Source: Sambucus nigra | Lineage: Eukaryota; Streptophyta; Magnoliopsida; Dipsacales; Adoxaceae | Direction: 5' to 3' | NCBI GenBank assembly: GCA_949130495.1 | Contig: OX422210.1 | Location: forward strand, 496,659,760 to 496,723,759 | DNA length: 64,000 bases | Part shown: one piece after another, positions 11,846 through 23,300 of the stretch | How positions within the stretch are numbered: position 1 is the stretch's first letter | Layout: the number at the start of each line of letters is the position of its first letter | Notes under the pieces: generated by a model | Databases searched by the model: none | Told to the model about the DNA's origin: nothing | Seen by the model: only the letters and a program-made list of their open reading frames with translations | Program-made: the position numbers and the translations under genes

Positions 11846-13452
11846 CCTTAGGTTTCATTTGAAACTCACACCAATTCCTTGAAAATTATAGTAAGAAAGA
11901 GTGATAGAAAGCTTGGGAAATATCTTAAAAAGGAGTTCTATAATTTCGAAGAAAGAATTCATTTTGTAGGTATGATTTTATTTAAATGTTATAATGAATT
12001 TTTATAGTTTTAATTTTGTGTTTTAGAGCTTTACTTAGTAGTTATGCTGGTAAAATACACTAAGGACTTCACTAATCAAAACTTAAAGTTTAGAAGAAAT
12101 CCAAGTTGATTTTATTTGAAATTGTATATATGCTTTTAATAATGATTTTTTAAAAGTAATTGCTCATTATTATGGAATCCCATTTAAGTAATTCCAAAGT
12201 CAGTCCCGGTGAAATTCTGTCTAGACGAGATGGTATTTAAGTGGTGCCCCTGTGACTCTCCATCTCTACTGGGAACCGACTGATTAGGAAGAACTATGAA
12301 TTGAATCCTTTAATTACGAACAATAAGTTTTAAAAGTTAAGAAAATGGTTTTTGGTAATCCTTTGAAACAAGTTACTATTAAAATACAATATGTAGATTG
12401 GACCTTGTTTAGAACATATACTTAAACCTTTATCGTATTTGTTAGATTAACGTGTGATCAAAGACTCATTATCTATAATTTCAACCTCTATTTTAGATGA
12501 TTACTCCATGCAATTTCTTACGCATTTTGATTATATTATATTATGTAAACTATGTATATTTTGTGAAATGCTTTTATTCTCAAAATGCATCCGATACCGA
12601 TGATTTCGTCGTTTGTTATATGTATATATCTCTCAATGTATACATCTTATTTGAATTCTGAAATTATTGATTCGGCCTATGAAAACTCTCTTACTATATT
12701 GGCCTTAACTACCGGGTGGAAATATTTGGGTGGTACCTTCCCAGCTGGTTTATCGCTGGTGTGCCCTAAACAAGGCGTTGTTCCAGAAATCATGATTATC
12801 TGTCTGTGATGTTATCGGGTGGAAACATTTGGTAACACTATCTGTCTAGGTATTAGAGCGTACATGGCCACAAAAACTGAATAATTGACACATGCTCAAT
12901 TATTTTATCTTCTCTACTCTGAACTGTTTATTCTGAATATATATATTGTCATCTACTTTATATATATTACTTGAAATTACTATATTAATGTATATACTTT
13001 ATGTTCTAAATTGAATAGGTATCAATTTTCTGAAAACCCTAGAATGTCTGGAGATTGAATCTCATTCGGCTTTTAGCTGATGTTGTATAAATAACCATTT
13101 TTCAGGAAATAATTAAGCTCGTGGATGGAACGAAAAAGGACTATGTTGAAGATTTAGCTTTTAAAGATCTTTTTGTTACATTAAGTAGAAGTTTGTTTAA
13201 TTAGATAGAGCATGTTTATCTCTTTGTGTCAAGTTGTAACTCGTTGATATTTTAATACAAATGAAGTTCCCTTTAGAAAGCTCTGATGATGTAATTCCTT
13301 CACTTTCAGTATTTTACGATTCATAACCATGTGATTATACTTTCGCTACATATATTTTAAAAGATAAATTTTAAGGCCAGAATATTGGATGCCTTGGTGG
13401 CATGTCAAGACACTCGTTCCCTATTATTTTCGGGTCGGGGTCGTGACAAAGG

Positions 13453-13465
13453 TGGTATCAGAGCA
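13453..13465 (+). other. Primer binding site of element B (initiator Met tRNA)
   Basis: TGGTATCAGAGCA lies four bases after the LTR end. It is complementary to the 3' end of plant initiator methionine tRNA, the usual minus-strand primer of plant gypsy elements. Confidence 0.9.
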
Positions 13466-13661
13466 TAGGTTATGAACCCGTATACTACTGAGCATAGGTT
13501 TCGAATGTTATAGATTTTATATTTCAATCCTTAGGAGATAGTATTAAAAATCTAATTTATGTGATAACCCTACCTATGTGTTATATTATTTATAATTGGT
13601 CTTTTAGTTTTCAATATTGATATATTATAGTGGATCTTACGTTTGGCCATGACTGTAGAAA

Positions 13662-14444
13662 ATGACCAAGAGAAGATCATCAATGGGAACTAGTGATTCG
13701 AGTATAGAAGGACTGAAAGGTGCATACAAGGCAATTGAAAGTCTAGCAAAGATTGTGGAGCTGCAGGTGAACAATGGAGTACCAAAGAATCTTGAACTAA
13801 GTAGATGTACTATTGAACAGTTCAAAAAGTTGAATCCTCCATCTTTTAAAGGTACTCCTAACCCCATCGAGGCAGAAAGTTGGGTGATGCAGATGGAAAA
13901 GATACTCCATGTTCTTAAGTGTACCGATGAACAAAGGGTGACATTTGCAACATTTATGTTAGAAGGGGAGGCTGAACATTGGTGGAGAATGACTAAGAGA
14001 ATACATGGGGAAAGGAATACTTACATAGGTTGTAATGATTTGTTAGTAATCTTTTATGAGAAATATTTTCCAGAAATGGTGAAAGATGAAATGGAAGCTG
14101 ACTTCATGAGTCTGGTGCAAGGGAATATGACGGTTAGTCAATATGAGGCAAAGTTTACTCTGTTATCCCGTTTTGCACTTCATGTTGTAGCAACTGATGT
14201 TTTAAGAGAGAAGAAGTTTGAGCGTGGGTTAAGGTTGAATATTCATAGTCGAACTTCCATCCTGAAATTAACATCATATATTGATGTCGTGGCTAGGGCT
14301 ACAATAGCTGAGAGGGATGGTGACGAGTACAATCGAATTAGAGATGGAAACAGAAAGTTTGGGGAACAAAAAGTAAAGAACCCGAATAATAGAAATTTCT
14401 TTAGGAACACATCCAATGTTGGGGGATCTAGTGATAACAAATAG
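13662..14444 (+). pseudogene. Element B gag (capsid/nucleocapsid N-terminal part)
   Basis: Structural Gag protein that would form the virus-like particle. The 260-codon ORF carries the retrotransposon Gag fold: FKKLNPPSFKGTPNPIEAES near residue 53, then WVMQMEKIL, LEGEAEHWWRM, YEKYFPEMVKDEM and QGNMTVSQYEAKFTLLSRFA. The start at 13662 is the first Met in this frame that precedes the Gag homology; the 196 bases between primer site and Met are leader. The frame is cut by TAG at 14442-14444, yet continues in the same register with CQKCGKMHGGQPC, so the stop is a late nonsense mutation splitting gag from its zinc knuckles. Confidence 0.88.
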
Positions 14445-15293
14445 TATAATAACCAGACATGTCAGAAATGTGGAAAGATGCATGGAGGACAACCTTGTTA
14501 TAAGGATTCAGGAGCTTATTTTAGATGTGGACAGAAAGGATATCAGATAAAAGACTGCCCAAACCCAACAAGGGTTTCGATAAAGCCTTCAAGTGTAAAG
14601 AAAGATCAAGACAGACATGGTAGAGTTTTCGCACTTTCTGATACCCAAGCTTCTAATGCGGTAGTGTCAGGTACACTTTCTATATGTGCACAGACTTTTG
14701 AAGCTTTGATAGATCCTGGTTCTACCCATTCGTTCATATCTATACATGTATTAAATCGCTTTCATAAATTGCCTGAACCCTTGAATCATAACATACATGT
14801 TTATACTCCTTCGGGTGAGTTATTGATGGGTAGATTATTATACAAGGCTTGCCCCATAGATATTGATAGTCATAAACTATTTGTTGATTTGATAGTTTTA
14901 GAAATTAAAGATTTTGAAGTCATTTTAGGGATGGCTTGGTTAGAATCACATCATGCTAAGGTAGACTGTTTTGAGAAGATTGTTACTTTCCAAATTCCTC
15001 ACCAACCAAAATTTAGTTTTGAAGGAACTGGCATCATATGTCCGATGTGTATTATTTCTGCAATGCAAGCCTATAGTTTTCTTAAGAAGGGATGTCAAGG
15101 ATTTCTTGCAACTGTTACTAGTTTGGAGATGATAGAGCCTAAATTAGAAAATATTCCTATTGCTAAGAAATTTATGGATGTTTTCCTGATAATTTACCCG
15201 GTCTACCTCCTAATAGAGAAATATAATTTACCATTGACCTTATTCCTGGAACTATACCAATTTCAAAACCACCATATCGTATGGCACCTTTAG
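14445..15293 (+). pseudogene. Element B zinc knuckle region and aspartic protease
   Basis: Continuation of gag in the same frame. After CQKCGKMHGG comes a CCHC-type knuckle whose first Cys and His have become Tyr (YFRCGQKGYQIKDC), so RNA binding is probably lost. The protease follows with ALIDPGSTHSFIS (active-site motif as DPG) and ILGMAWLESHHAKVDC, where Ala stands in the Asp position of the usual GMDWL, which element D keeps. Near 15,180 one base is lost: the conserved linker before RT continues in the next frame, and that frame also has a stop. The final residues up to 15293 are therefore out of frame and overlap the start of the RT piece. Confidence 0.85.
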
Positions 15294-16045
15294 AATTAAG
15301 AGAGTTAAAAGTTCAATTAGATGACCTTTCAGCCAAGGGTTTTATCAGAACAAGTATATCGCCTTGGGGTGCTCCAGTGTTATTTGTGAAAAAGAAGGAT
15401 GGGACAATGAGACTGTGTATAGATTATCGTGAACTGAATAAGGTAACCATTAAGAATAAATACCCCTTACCTCGTATAGATGACTTGTTTGATCAATTTG
15501 AAGGTGCGCAAGTATTCTCTAAGATTGACCTTAGGTCAGGCTATCATCAATTGAAGATTAAGGATGATGATGTTTCAAAATCAGCTTTTCGTACTAGATA
15601 TGGTCACTATGAATTTCTCGTAATGCCATTTGGACTAACTAATGCACCAGCCGCTTTTATGGATATGATGAATAGAGTCTTTAGGAAGTATTTGGATCAA
15701 TGTGTTATTGTTTTCATTGATGACATTCTTATTTATTTTAAGTGTATTGAAGAACACGAGAAGCATTTAGAGACAATATTACAAATCCTTAGGAAAGAGA
15801 AATTATATGCAAAATTAAAGAAGTGTGAGTTTTGGATGCCTAGTGTTTCTTTTCTAGGACATGTCATATCCAAAGAGGGAGTGTCAGTTCACCCTCAAAA
15901 GATTGAGGCTATACTAGATTGGCCCAGACCAACTAATGTGAGTGAGATTCGTAGTTTTCTTGGATTAGCAGGTTATTATCGAAGATTTGTTGAAGGATTT
16001 TCTAGCATTTCCAAACCTCTATCTAGGTTAACACAAAGAAGGTAA
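15281..16045 (+). pseudogene. Element B reverse transcriptase
   Basis: RNA-dependent DNA polymerase of the element. All core motifs are present: [55 protein letters not shown] (catalytic Asp near residue 83), [14 protein letters not shown] and [12 protein letters not shown] (catalytic pair at residues 147-148). It then runs through [16 protein letters not shown] and [17 protein letters not shown]. The active site looks intact. A one-base frameshift near 16,036-16,040 ends this frame; the linker to RNase H continues in the next frame. The Met at 15281 is not a natural start, because RT is normally released from the polyprotein. Confidence 0.93.
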
Positions 16046-17514
16046 AATATGAATGGTCTGAGGAAGCCCAGAAAAGTTTTCAAGAACTTAAGAATCGATT
16101 AGTGACTGCCCCAATTTTGACTATTCCTTCAGGTACAAAAGGATTGGTGATTTATAGTGATGCTTTAAAAAATGGTTTAGGATGTGTGTTAATGCAAAAT
16201 GGAAAAGTAGTTGCTTATGCCTCAAGACAGTTAAAACCACATGAACAAAATTATCCAACCCATGACCTAGAATTAGCAGCTGTAATTTTTGCTCTTAAGA
16301 TTTGGAGACACCATTTATATGGTGAGACTTGTGAGATTTATACCGATCATAAGAGTTTGAAATATATATTTACTCAGAAAGAATTGAACATGAGACAAAG
16401 GAAGTGGTTAGAATTGATGAAGGATTATGATTTGAATATTCATTATCACCCAGGGAAAGCTAATGTAGTAGCTAACGCTTTAAGTAGGAAGCCTACACCA
16501 AATTTAGCATGCCTTATTACAAACCAGGAGGCTCTATTGAAGGATTTAAGAAATATGGAAATAGATGTTCGTATTTATAGTAAAGGTGGAATGATTGCAA
16601 ACTTACAAGTACAACCCATATTGATGGAAAGGATCAAAATTACACAAGTAAAAGACCCACAATTGAAGAAGATTAGAGAAGAGGTTATTGAAGGGAAGCT
16701 AATGGAATTTGCGATACGGGATGATATATTGAGGTTTGGAAATAGAGTGTGTGTTCCACATGATGCCCAACTAAAGAGGAAAATTTTGGAGGAAAGTCAT
16801 TACTCAAGATTCACGTTTCATCTCGAAAATACCAAGATGTATAGAGATATTCGAGAAGTTTTTTGGCGGAATAACATGAAAAGGGATATAGCGGAATTTA
16901 TATCTCAGTGTTTGGTTTGTCAACAAGTAAAAGCTGAGCATCAGAGACCATCAGGATTGCTACAACCACTGCCTATCCCTAAGTACAAATGGGATCATAT
17001 CACAATGGATTTTGTGACAGGTTTACCAAGGAGTTCAAGTGGTAATGATTCTATTTGGGTAATTATTGATAGGATAACTAAATATGCTCATTTTCTTTCC
17101 ATTAAGATTATCCATTTTTTAGACAAGTTAGCTAAGTTGTATGTGAAGGAAATTATTAGTCTTCATGGAACCCCAATTTCAATTGTTTTTGGCCGTGACC
17201 CTAGATTTGTGTCTCGCTTCTGGAAAATCCTAAAAGAAGCCATGGGAACAAAATTGAATTTTAGCACTGCTTTTTATCCTCAAACGGATGGACAATCAGA
17301 GAGAACTATTCAAACCTTAGAGGATATGCTTAGGGCATGTGCACTTGATTTAAAAGGGAATTGGGGTGATCATTTACCGTTAGTGGAATTCGCATATAAT
17401 AATAGCTATCAAGCAAGTATTCAAATGGCTCTGTATGAGGAACTCTATGGTAGAAGGTGTCGTTCCCCTACATGTTGGGTAGAAGTTTGGGAAAGAAAAT
17501 TGTTGCGAATATAA
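16046..17514 (+). pseudogene. Element B RNase H and integrase (zinc finger and core)
   Basis: RNase H begins near 16,100 with [19 protein letters not shown], then [19 protein letters not shown] and [28 protein letters not shown] closes it. The integrase zinc finger keeps HYSRFTFH and [12 protein letters not shown]. The core starts [13 protein letters not shown] (first Asp). The second conserved motif reads [10 protein letters not shown] where element D has SIVSDRDPTF, so the second catalytic Asp appears replaced by Gly. The Glu motif [14 protein letters not shown] is intact. The frame stops at TAA 17512-17514, the same aligned position as a TAA in element D. With the Asp lost, integration should fail even without the stops. 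Confidence 0.9.
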
Positions 17515-18048
17515 TTGATTCAGATCATAACAGAGAAGGTTAAATTAATACAAGACCGACTTCGAACCGCTCAAAGTTGTCTAAAGAGTTATGTTGACAA
17601 TCGACACCGACAGTTAGAATCCCAACGAGGAGATTATGTGTTCTTATGAGTATCGCCAGCAAAGGGAGTAATAGGATTTGGGAAGAAAGGGAAGTTCAGC
17701 CCAAGATACATAGGACCTTTTGAAATCCTTAAAAGGATAGGAGCTGTTGCGTATAAAATAGCCTTACCACCGGAACTCTCTAGTGTACATAATGTGTTTC
17801 ACGTATCAATGATAAAGAAATATTCCCCAGATCCAAAACATATCTTAAGTCATGAGCCTCTTCAAGTTAGAGAAGATTTTTCGTACATTGAGCATCAAGT
17901 GGAAATTTTGGACCATAAAGATCAAATATTACGAACCAAGGTTATTCCACTAATTAAAGTATTATGGAGGAATTATTCTGTTGAAGAAGAAACATGGGAG
18001 TAGGAAGATGAAATAAAGGAGCGATATCCTTACCTTTTTGAAAATTAA
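17515..18048 (+). pseudogene. Element B integrase C-terminal part and chromodomain
   Basis: Same frame as the integrase core, with further stops at 17647 (TGA, where element D has Arg) and 18001 (TAG). Visible are KGVIGFGKKGKFSPRYIGPF and ILKRIGAVAYKIALPPELS, the GPF/Y module of gypsy integrases, then VHNVFHVSMIKKY, EILDHKDQILRTKVIPL and IKVLWRNYSVEEETWE, the chromodomain, and RYPYLFEN before the natural stop at 18046-18048. The chromodomain marks the element as a chromovirus; insertion into satellite heterochromatin fits the behaviour of that group. Confidence 0.88.
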
Positions 18049-18080
18049 TGTAAGTAAAGTTTGGGGACCAAACTTTTTAT

Positions 18081-18093
18081 AAGGAGGGTAGGA
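18081..18093 (+). other. Polypurine tract of element B
   Basis: AAGGAGGGTAGGA immediately precedes the 3' LTR start TGTAATGACGCC. Confidence 0.8.
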
Positions 18094-19775
18094 TGTAATG
18101 ACGCCACTTTTATATATAGTTTGTTTTTACACTCTTGTTACTTATTATCTTATAAATGTGGTATTATTAGATATGTGGTATTATTGGCTATCAATATAAC
18201 AAACCCCATTTTTAATTACGAAGAATCAAGTGTAGATTGGATCAAATCGAAGTCTTATGACATATCTTAAGGCAAATAATAAGTTTTGGGGTAGAAAATA
18301 TAATTTTATGAAACTTTAAGGACTAAAATAAAAATATAAAATATGCCATTTTGTAAATAAAATATTTTCAAGGACCTATAAGAAATATTCAAAATGTATA
18401 ATGTGAAATTACCAAAATAACCTTCATTTGTGAAATGACCTTTATACCCTTATCACCTTTTCCACCACGTGCTGGTCACTTCCACCTTACACATGTCATC
18501 TTTAGACAGAAAGCTAAAACACTTATCATCTTTAGAGAGAAAGCTAAAACACTTGTCATCCTTTGGTGATAATAACACTGCAAGACCACTCCAGATCGCG
18601 ACACCTCGGTGTTGAATCACCACTCCAAAAAGCCTAGTCATTAGACACTTGTCAACACCGTAATACTTTTGGAAACCTATAAATAGGGCCTTAGGTTTCA
18701 TTTGAAACTCACACCAATTCCTTGAGAATTATAGTAAGAAAGAGTGATAGAAAGCTTGGGAAATATCTTAAGAAGGAGTTCTATAATTTCGAAGAAAGAA
18801 TTCATTTTGTAGGTATGATTTTATTTAAATGTTATAATGAATTTTTATAGTTTTAATTTTGTGTTTTAGAGATTTACTTAGTAGTTATGCTGGTAAAATA
18901 CACTAAGGACTTCACTAATCAAAACTTAAAGTTTAGAAGAAATCCAAGTTGATTTTATTTGAAATTGTATATACGCTTTTAAAAATGATTTTTTAAAGTA
19001 ATTGCTCGTTATTATGGAATCCCATTTAAGTAATTCAAAAGCCAGGCCCGGTGAAATTCTGTCTAGACGAGATGGTATTTAAGTGGTGCCCCTGTGACCC
19101 TCCATCTCTATTGGGAACCGACTGATTAGGAAGAACTATGAATTGAATCCTTTAATTACGATCAATAAGTTTTAAAAGTTAAGAGAATGGTTTTTGGTAA
19201 TCCTTTGAAACAAGTTACTATTAAAATACAATTTGTAGACTGGACCTTGTTTAGAACATATACTTAAACCTTTATCGTATTTGTTAGATTAACGTGCGAT
19301 CGAAGACTCATTATCTATAATTTTGACTTCTATTTTAGGTGAGTACTCTATGCAATTTCTTGCGCATTTTGATTATATTATATTATGCAAACTATGTATA
19401 TTTTGTGAAATGCTTTTATTCTCAAAATGCATCTGATACCGATGATTTCATCGTTTTTTATATGTATATATCTCTCAATGTATACATCTGATTTGAATTC
19501 TGAAATTATTGATTCGGCCTAGGGAAACTCTCTTACTATATTGGCCTTGACTACCGGGTGGAAATATTTGGGTGGTACCTTCCCAGCTGGTTTATCGCTG
19601 GTGTGCCCTAAACAAGGCGTTGTTCCAGAAATCATGATTATCTATCTGTGATGTTACCGGGTGGAAACATTTGGTAACACTATTTGTGTGGGTATTAGAG
19701 CGTACTTGGCCACAAAAACTGAATAATTGACACATGCTCAATTGTTTTATCTTCTCTGTTCTGAACTGTTTATTC

Positions 19776-19817
<42 letters not shown>

Positions 19818-20318
19818 CATCTACTTTATATATATATTACTTGAAATTACTATCTTTATGTATATACTTTATGTTCTAAATTGAATAGGTATCAATTTTC
19901 TGAAAACCCTAGAATGTCTGGAGATTGAATCTCATTCGGCTTTTAGCCGACGTTGTATAAATAACCATGTTTCAGGAAATAATTAAGCTCGTGGATGGAA
20001 CAAAAAAGAACTATGTTGAAGATTTAGCTTTTAAAGCTCTTTTTGTTACCTTAAGTAGAAGTTTGTTTAATTATATAGAGCATGTTTAGCTCTTTGTGTC
20101 AAGTTGTAACTCGTTGATATTTTAATACAAATGAAGTTCCCTTTAGAAAGCTCTGATGATGTAATTCCTTCACTTTCAGTATTTTACGATTCATAACCAT
20201 GTGATTATAAATCCGCTACATATATTTTAAAAGAAAAATTTTAAGGCCAGAATATTGGATGCTTATGTGGCATGTCAAGACACTCGTTCCCTCCTATTTT
20301 CGAGTCGGGGTCGTGACA
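18094..20318 (+). mobile_element. 3' LTR of element B
   Basis: A 2,225 bp copy of the 5' LTR with the same ends, the same TATA box (18677-18688) and the same 30 bp repeat (18494-18563). It is 28 bp longer, nearly all explained by a longer AT run at 19779-19814. The similarity of the two LTRs, a few percent apart by eye, says the insertion is fairly recent compared with the satellite divergence. Confidence 0.92.
19779..19814. repeat. (AT)18 microsatellite in 3' LTR B
   Basis: Eighteen AT units here against five at the matching site in the 5' LTR (12937-12946). The two LTRs were identical at insertion, so the run has changed length since. Confidence 0.9.
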
Positions 20319-23300
20319 CCAATGTAACTCGAATGAATTGACCGCGCGATCACGGGACACCCGATTTCAGAATACAATGATAATTTTCATATTTCTAGAC
20401 TTAGGCTTAAATACATGGCGTTAGTCGATGAGAACCCAAAAGAGGCTCTGAACGGTTCCGTGTGTGGAACCAACACCTCGCATGGGACCAATGTTACTTG
20501 TTAGAACTGACTGCATGATGATGGGTCTCTCGATTTGAGAAAACGACAATAATTTGCATATTTCTAGACTTAGGCATAAAAACATGGTGTTAGCGGGTGA
20601 AAATCATGGGGTTAGTGGGTGAAAATCCCAAAAACAACCCCTGAATGGCTCCGTGAGTGGCATCAACACAACGCACAGGACCAATGTAACTCGTAGGAAC
20701 TGATCGCGCGATCATGAGACTCACGGTTTGAGAATAAAATGATTAATTTCATATTTCTAGACTTCGTCTTAAATACATGGCGTTAGTGGGTGAAAACCCA
20801 AAACAACCCCGAACGACGACTTGAGTGGCACAAACACCACGCACGGGACCAGTGCAACTCGTAGGAACTGACCGTGTGATCACGGGACTCCCGGTTTGAG
20901 AATACGACTATAATTTTCATGTTTATAGACTTAGGCATAAAAACATGGCGTTAGTGGATGAAAGCCCGAAACAGCCCAAGAACGACGCCATGAGTGGCAC
21001 CAATACCTCGCACGGCAATAATCTAACTCGTAGGAACTGACGGCGCGATCAAGGGACTCATAGTTTGAGAATACGATGATAATTTTCTTATTTCTGGACT
21101 TAGTCATGAAAACATGGCGTTAGTCCATGAAAACCTGAAACAGCCCCGAACGGCCTCGTGAGTGGCACCAACACCTCGCATGGGACTAATGTAACTCATA
21201 GGAACTGACTATGCAATCACGAGACTCCCGATTTGAGAAAATGAGGATAATTTATATATTTTTAGACTTAGGTATAAAAACATAGCGTTAGCAGGACAAA
21301 ACCTGAAATAACCCCCGAATAGCCCCGTGAGTGGCACTAACACCTCGCACGGGAACAGTGTAACTCGTAGGAACTGACCGCGTGATCACGGGACTCCCGG
21401 GTTGAGAAAATGATGATAATCTGCATATTTCTACACTTAGGCATAAAAACATGGTGTTAGCGGGTGAAAACCTAAAATAGACCCGAAACGGCCCCGTGAG
21501 TGGCACCAACACCTCGCATGGGACCAATGTAACTCATAGGAACCGACCGCGCGCTCACGGGACTCCTGGTTTGAGAATACAAATAAAATTTGCATATTTC
21601 TAGACTTAGTCTCAAATACATGGCGTTAGTGGGTGAAAACCCAAAACATCCCCCGAACGGCTTTTTAAGTGGCTACAACACTTTGCACGGGACCAATCTA
21701 ACTCGTAGGAAATGACCGTGCGATCACGGGACTCCCGTTTTGAGAATACAATGATAATTTGCATATTTCTAGACTTAGGCTTAAAAACATGGTGATTGTG
21801 TGTGAAAACACAAAACCGCCCCCGAACAGCTCAGTGAGTGACACCAACACCTCGCACAGGACCAATGTAACTCATAGGAACTAATCGCGCGATCATGGCA
21901 CTCCTGATTTAAGAATACGACGATAATTTGTATAATTATAGTCTTAAGGCTAAAAACATGGGGTTAGTGGCTGAAAACCCAAAAACCGTCCCCGAACGGC
22001 TCCGTGGGTGACACCAACACCTCGCACGGGACGAATCTAACTCGTAGGAACTGATCGCGCGATCACGGGACTCCCGGTTTGAGAATACAATGATAATTTT
22101 CATATTTCTAGACTTAGTCTTAAATACATGGCGTTAGTGGGTGAAAACCAAAAACAGCCCCCGAATGGCTCCGTGAGTGACACTAACACCTTGCACGGGA
22201 CCAGTGTAACTCGTTGGAACTGACCGCACGATCACGGGACTCCCGATTCGAGAATACGACAATAATTTTCATATTTCTAAACTTAGGCATAAAAACATGG
22301 CGTTAGTGGGTGAAAACCTGAAACAACCTTCGAACGGCTCCGTGAGTGGTACCAACACCTCGCACGGTACCAATCTAACTCGTAGGAACTGACAGCGCGA
22401 TCAAGGGACTCAGAGTTTGAGAATACGATGATAATTTGCATATTTCTAGACGTAGGCATAAAAACATGGCGTTAGTCGGTGAAAACCAAAAAATAGCTCT
22501 GAAATGGCCTCGTGAGTGGCACCAACACCTCGCATGAGACCAATGTAACTCGTAGGAACTGACTGCGCAATCACGGGACTCCCGATTTGAGAAAATGACA
22601 ATAATTTATTTATTTTTTGACTTAGGTATAAAAACATAGCATTAGCGGGTCAAAACTCGAAATAGCCCCTGAATAGCCCCGTGAGTGGCACTAACACCTC
22701 GAACGGGACCAGTGTAACTCGTAGGAACTGACCGCGCGATCATGGGACTCCCGTGTTGACAAAATAATGATAATTTTCATATTTCTAGACTTAGGTAGAA
22801 AAATGTGGCATTAGCGGGTGAAAACCCAAATCAGCCCCGGAACGGCCCTGTGAGTGGCACCAACACCTCGCACGGGACCATTTTAACTCGTAGGAACTGA
22901 CCACGCTATCACGGGACTCCTATTTTGAGAATACAACAATAATTTGCATATTTCTAGACTTAGGCTTAAAAACATGGTGTTTGTGGCTGAAAACACGAAG
23001 CAACCCCCGAACGGCTCTATGAGTGGCACCAACACCTCACACGGGACCATTGTAACTCGAAGGACCTAGCCACGCGATCACGGGACTCGCGGTTTGAGAA
23101 TAGGATAATAATTTACATATTTCTTCACTTAGGCATAAAAACATGGAGTTAGAATGTAAAAACTCGAAATAACTTCAAATGGTCCCATGAGTGGCACCAA
23201 CGCAATGCACAGGACCAGTTTAACTCGTTGGAACTGACTACGCGATCACGAGACTGACGATTTGAGAAAATTATGATAATTCACATATTTCTAGTCTTAA

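Larger units (their letters stand above)
11252..13448 (+). mobile_element. 5' LTR of element B
   Basis: It starts TGCAATGACCCCAC and ends GGGTCGGGGTCGTGACA; the 3' copy starts TGTAATGACGCCAC and ends with the same GTCGTGACA. The LTR is 2,197 bp, AT-rich, with a clear TATA box at 11834, a short tandem repeat at 11651 and a microsatellite of (AT)5 at 12937. There is no gene; the 82-codon minus-strand ORF at 11610-11858 comes from the short tandem repeat. Confidence 0.92.
11252..20318 (+). mobile_element. Chromovirus B, full-length Ty3/gypsy LTR retrotransposon (Tekay-like), degenerate
   Basis: A 9.07 kb element with two long LTRs (11252-13448 and 18094-20318), an initiator-Met primer site right after the first LTR and a polypurine tract before the second. 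Inside are gag, zinc knuckle, protease, RT, RNase H, integrase and chromodomain in Ty3/gypsy order. It is inserted in the satellite; the flanks are CCGA (11248-11251) and CCAA (20319-20322), a probable short target duplication with one mismatch, and the satellite monomer continues across the insertion. Coding capacity is broken: an in-frame stop after gag, a frameshift near 15,180, another near 16,040, and stops at 17512, 17647 and 18001. LTRs differ by a few percent by eye. Confidence 0.93.

Noticed and set aside
11610..11858. 82-codon minus-strand ORF in LTR B, also present in the 3' copy (18453-18701)
   Set aside because: It is conserved only because LTRs are copies. The translated repeat (KCFSFLSKDD) comes from the 30 bp tandem repeat, and it overlaps the TATA box.
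12585..12809. 74-codon plus ORF in the 5' LTR of B
   Set aside because: Hydrophobic start looks like a signal peptide, but the corresponding region of the 3' LTR is not open over the same span, so it is not maintained.
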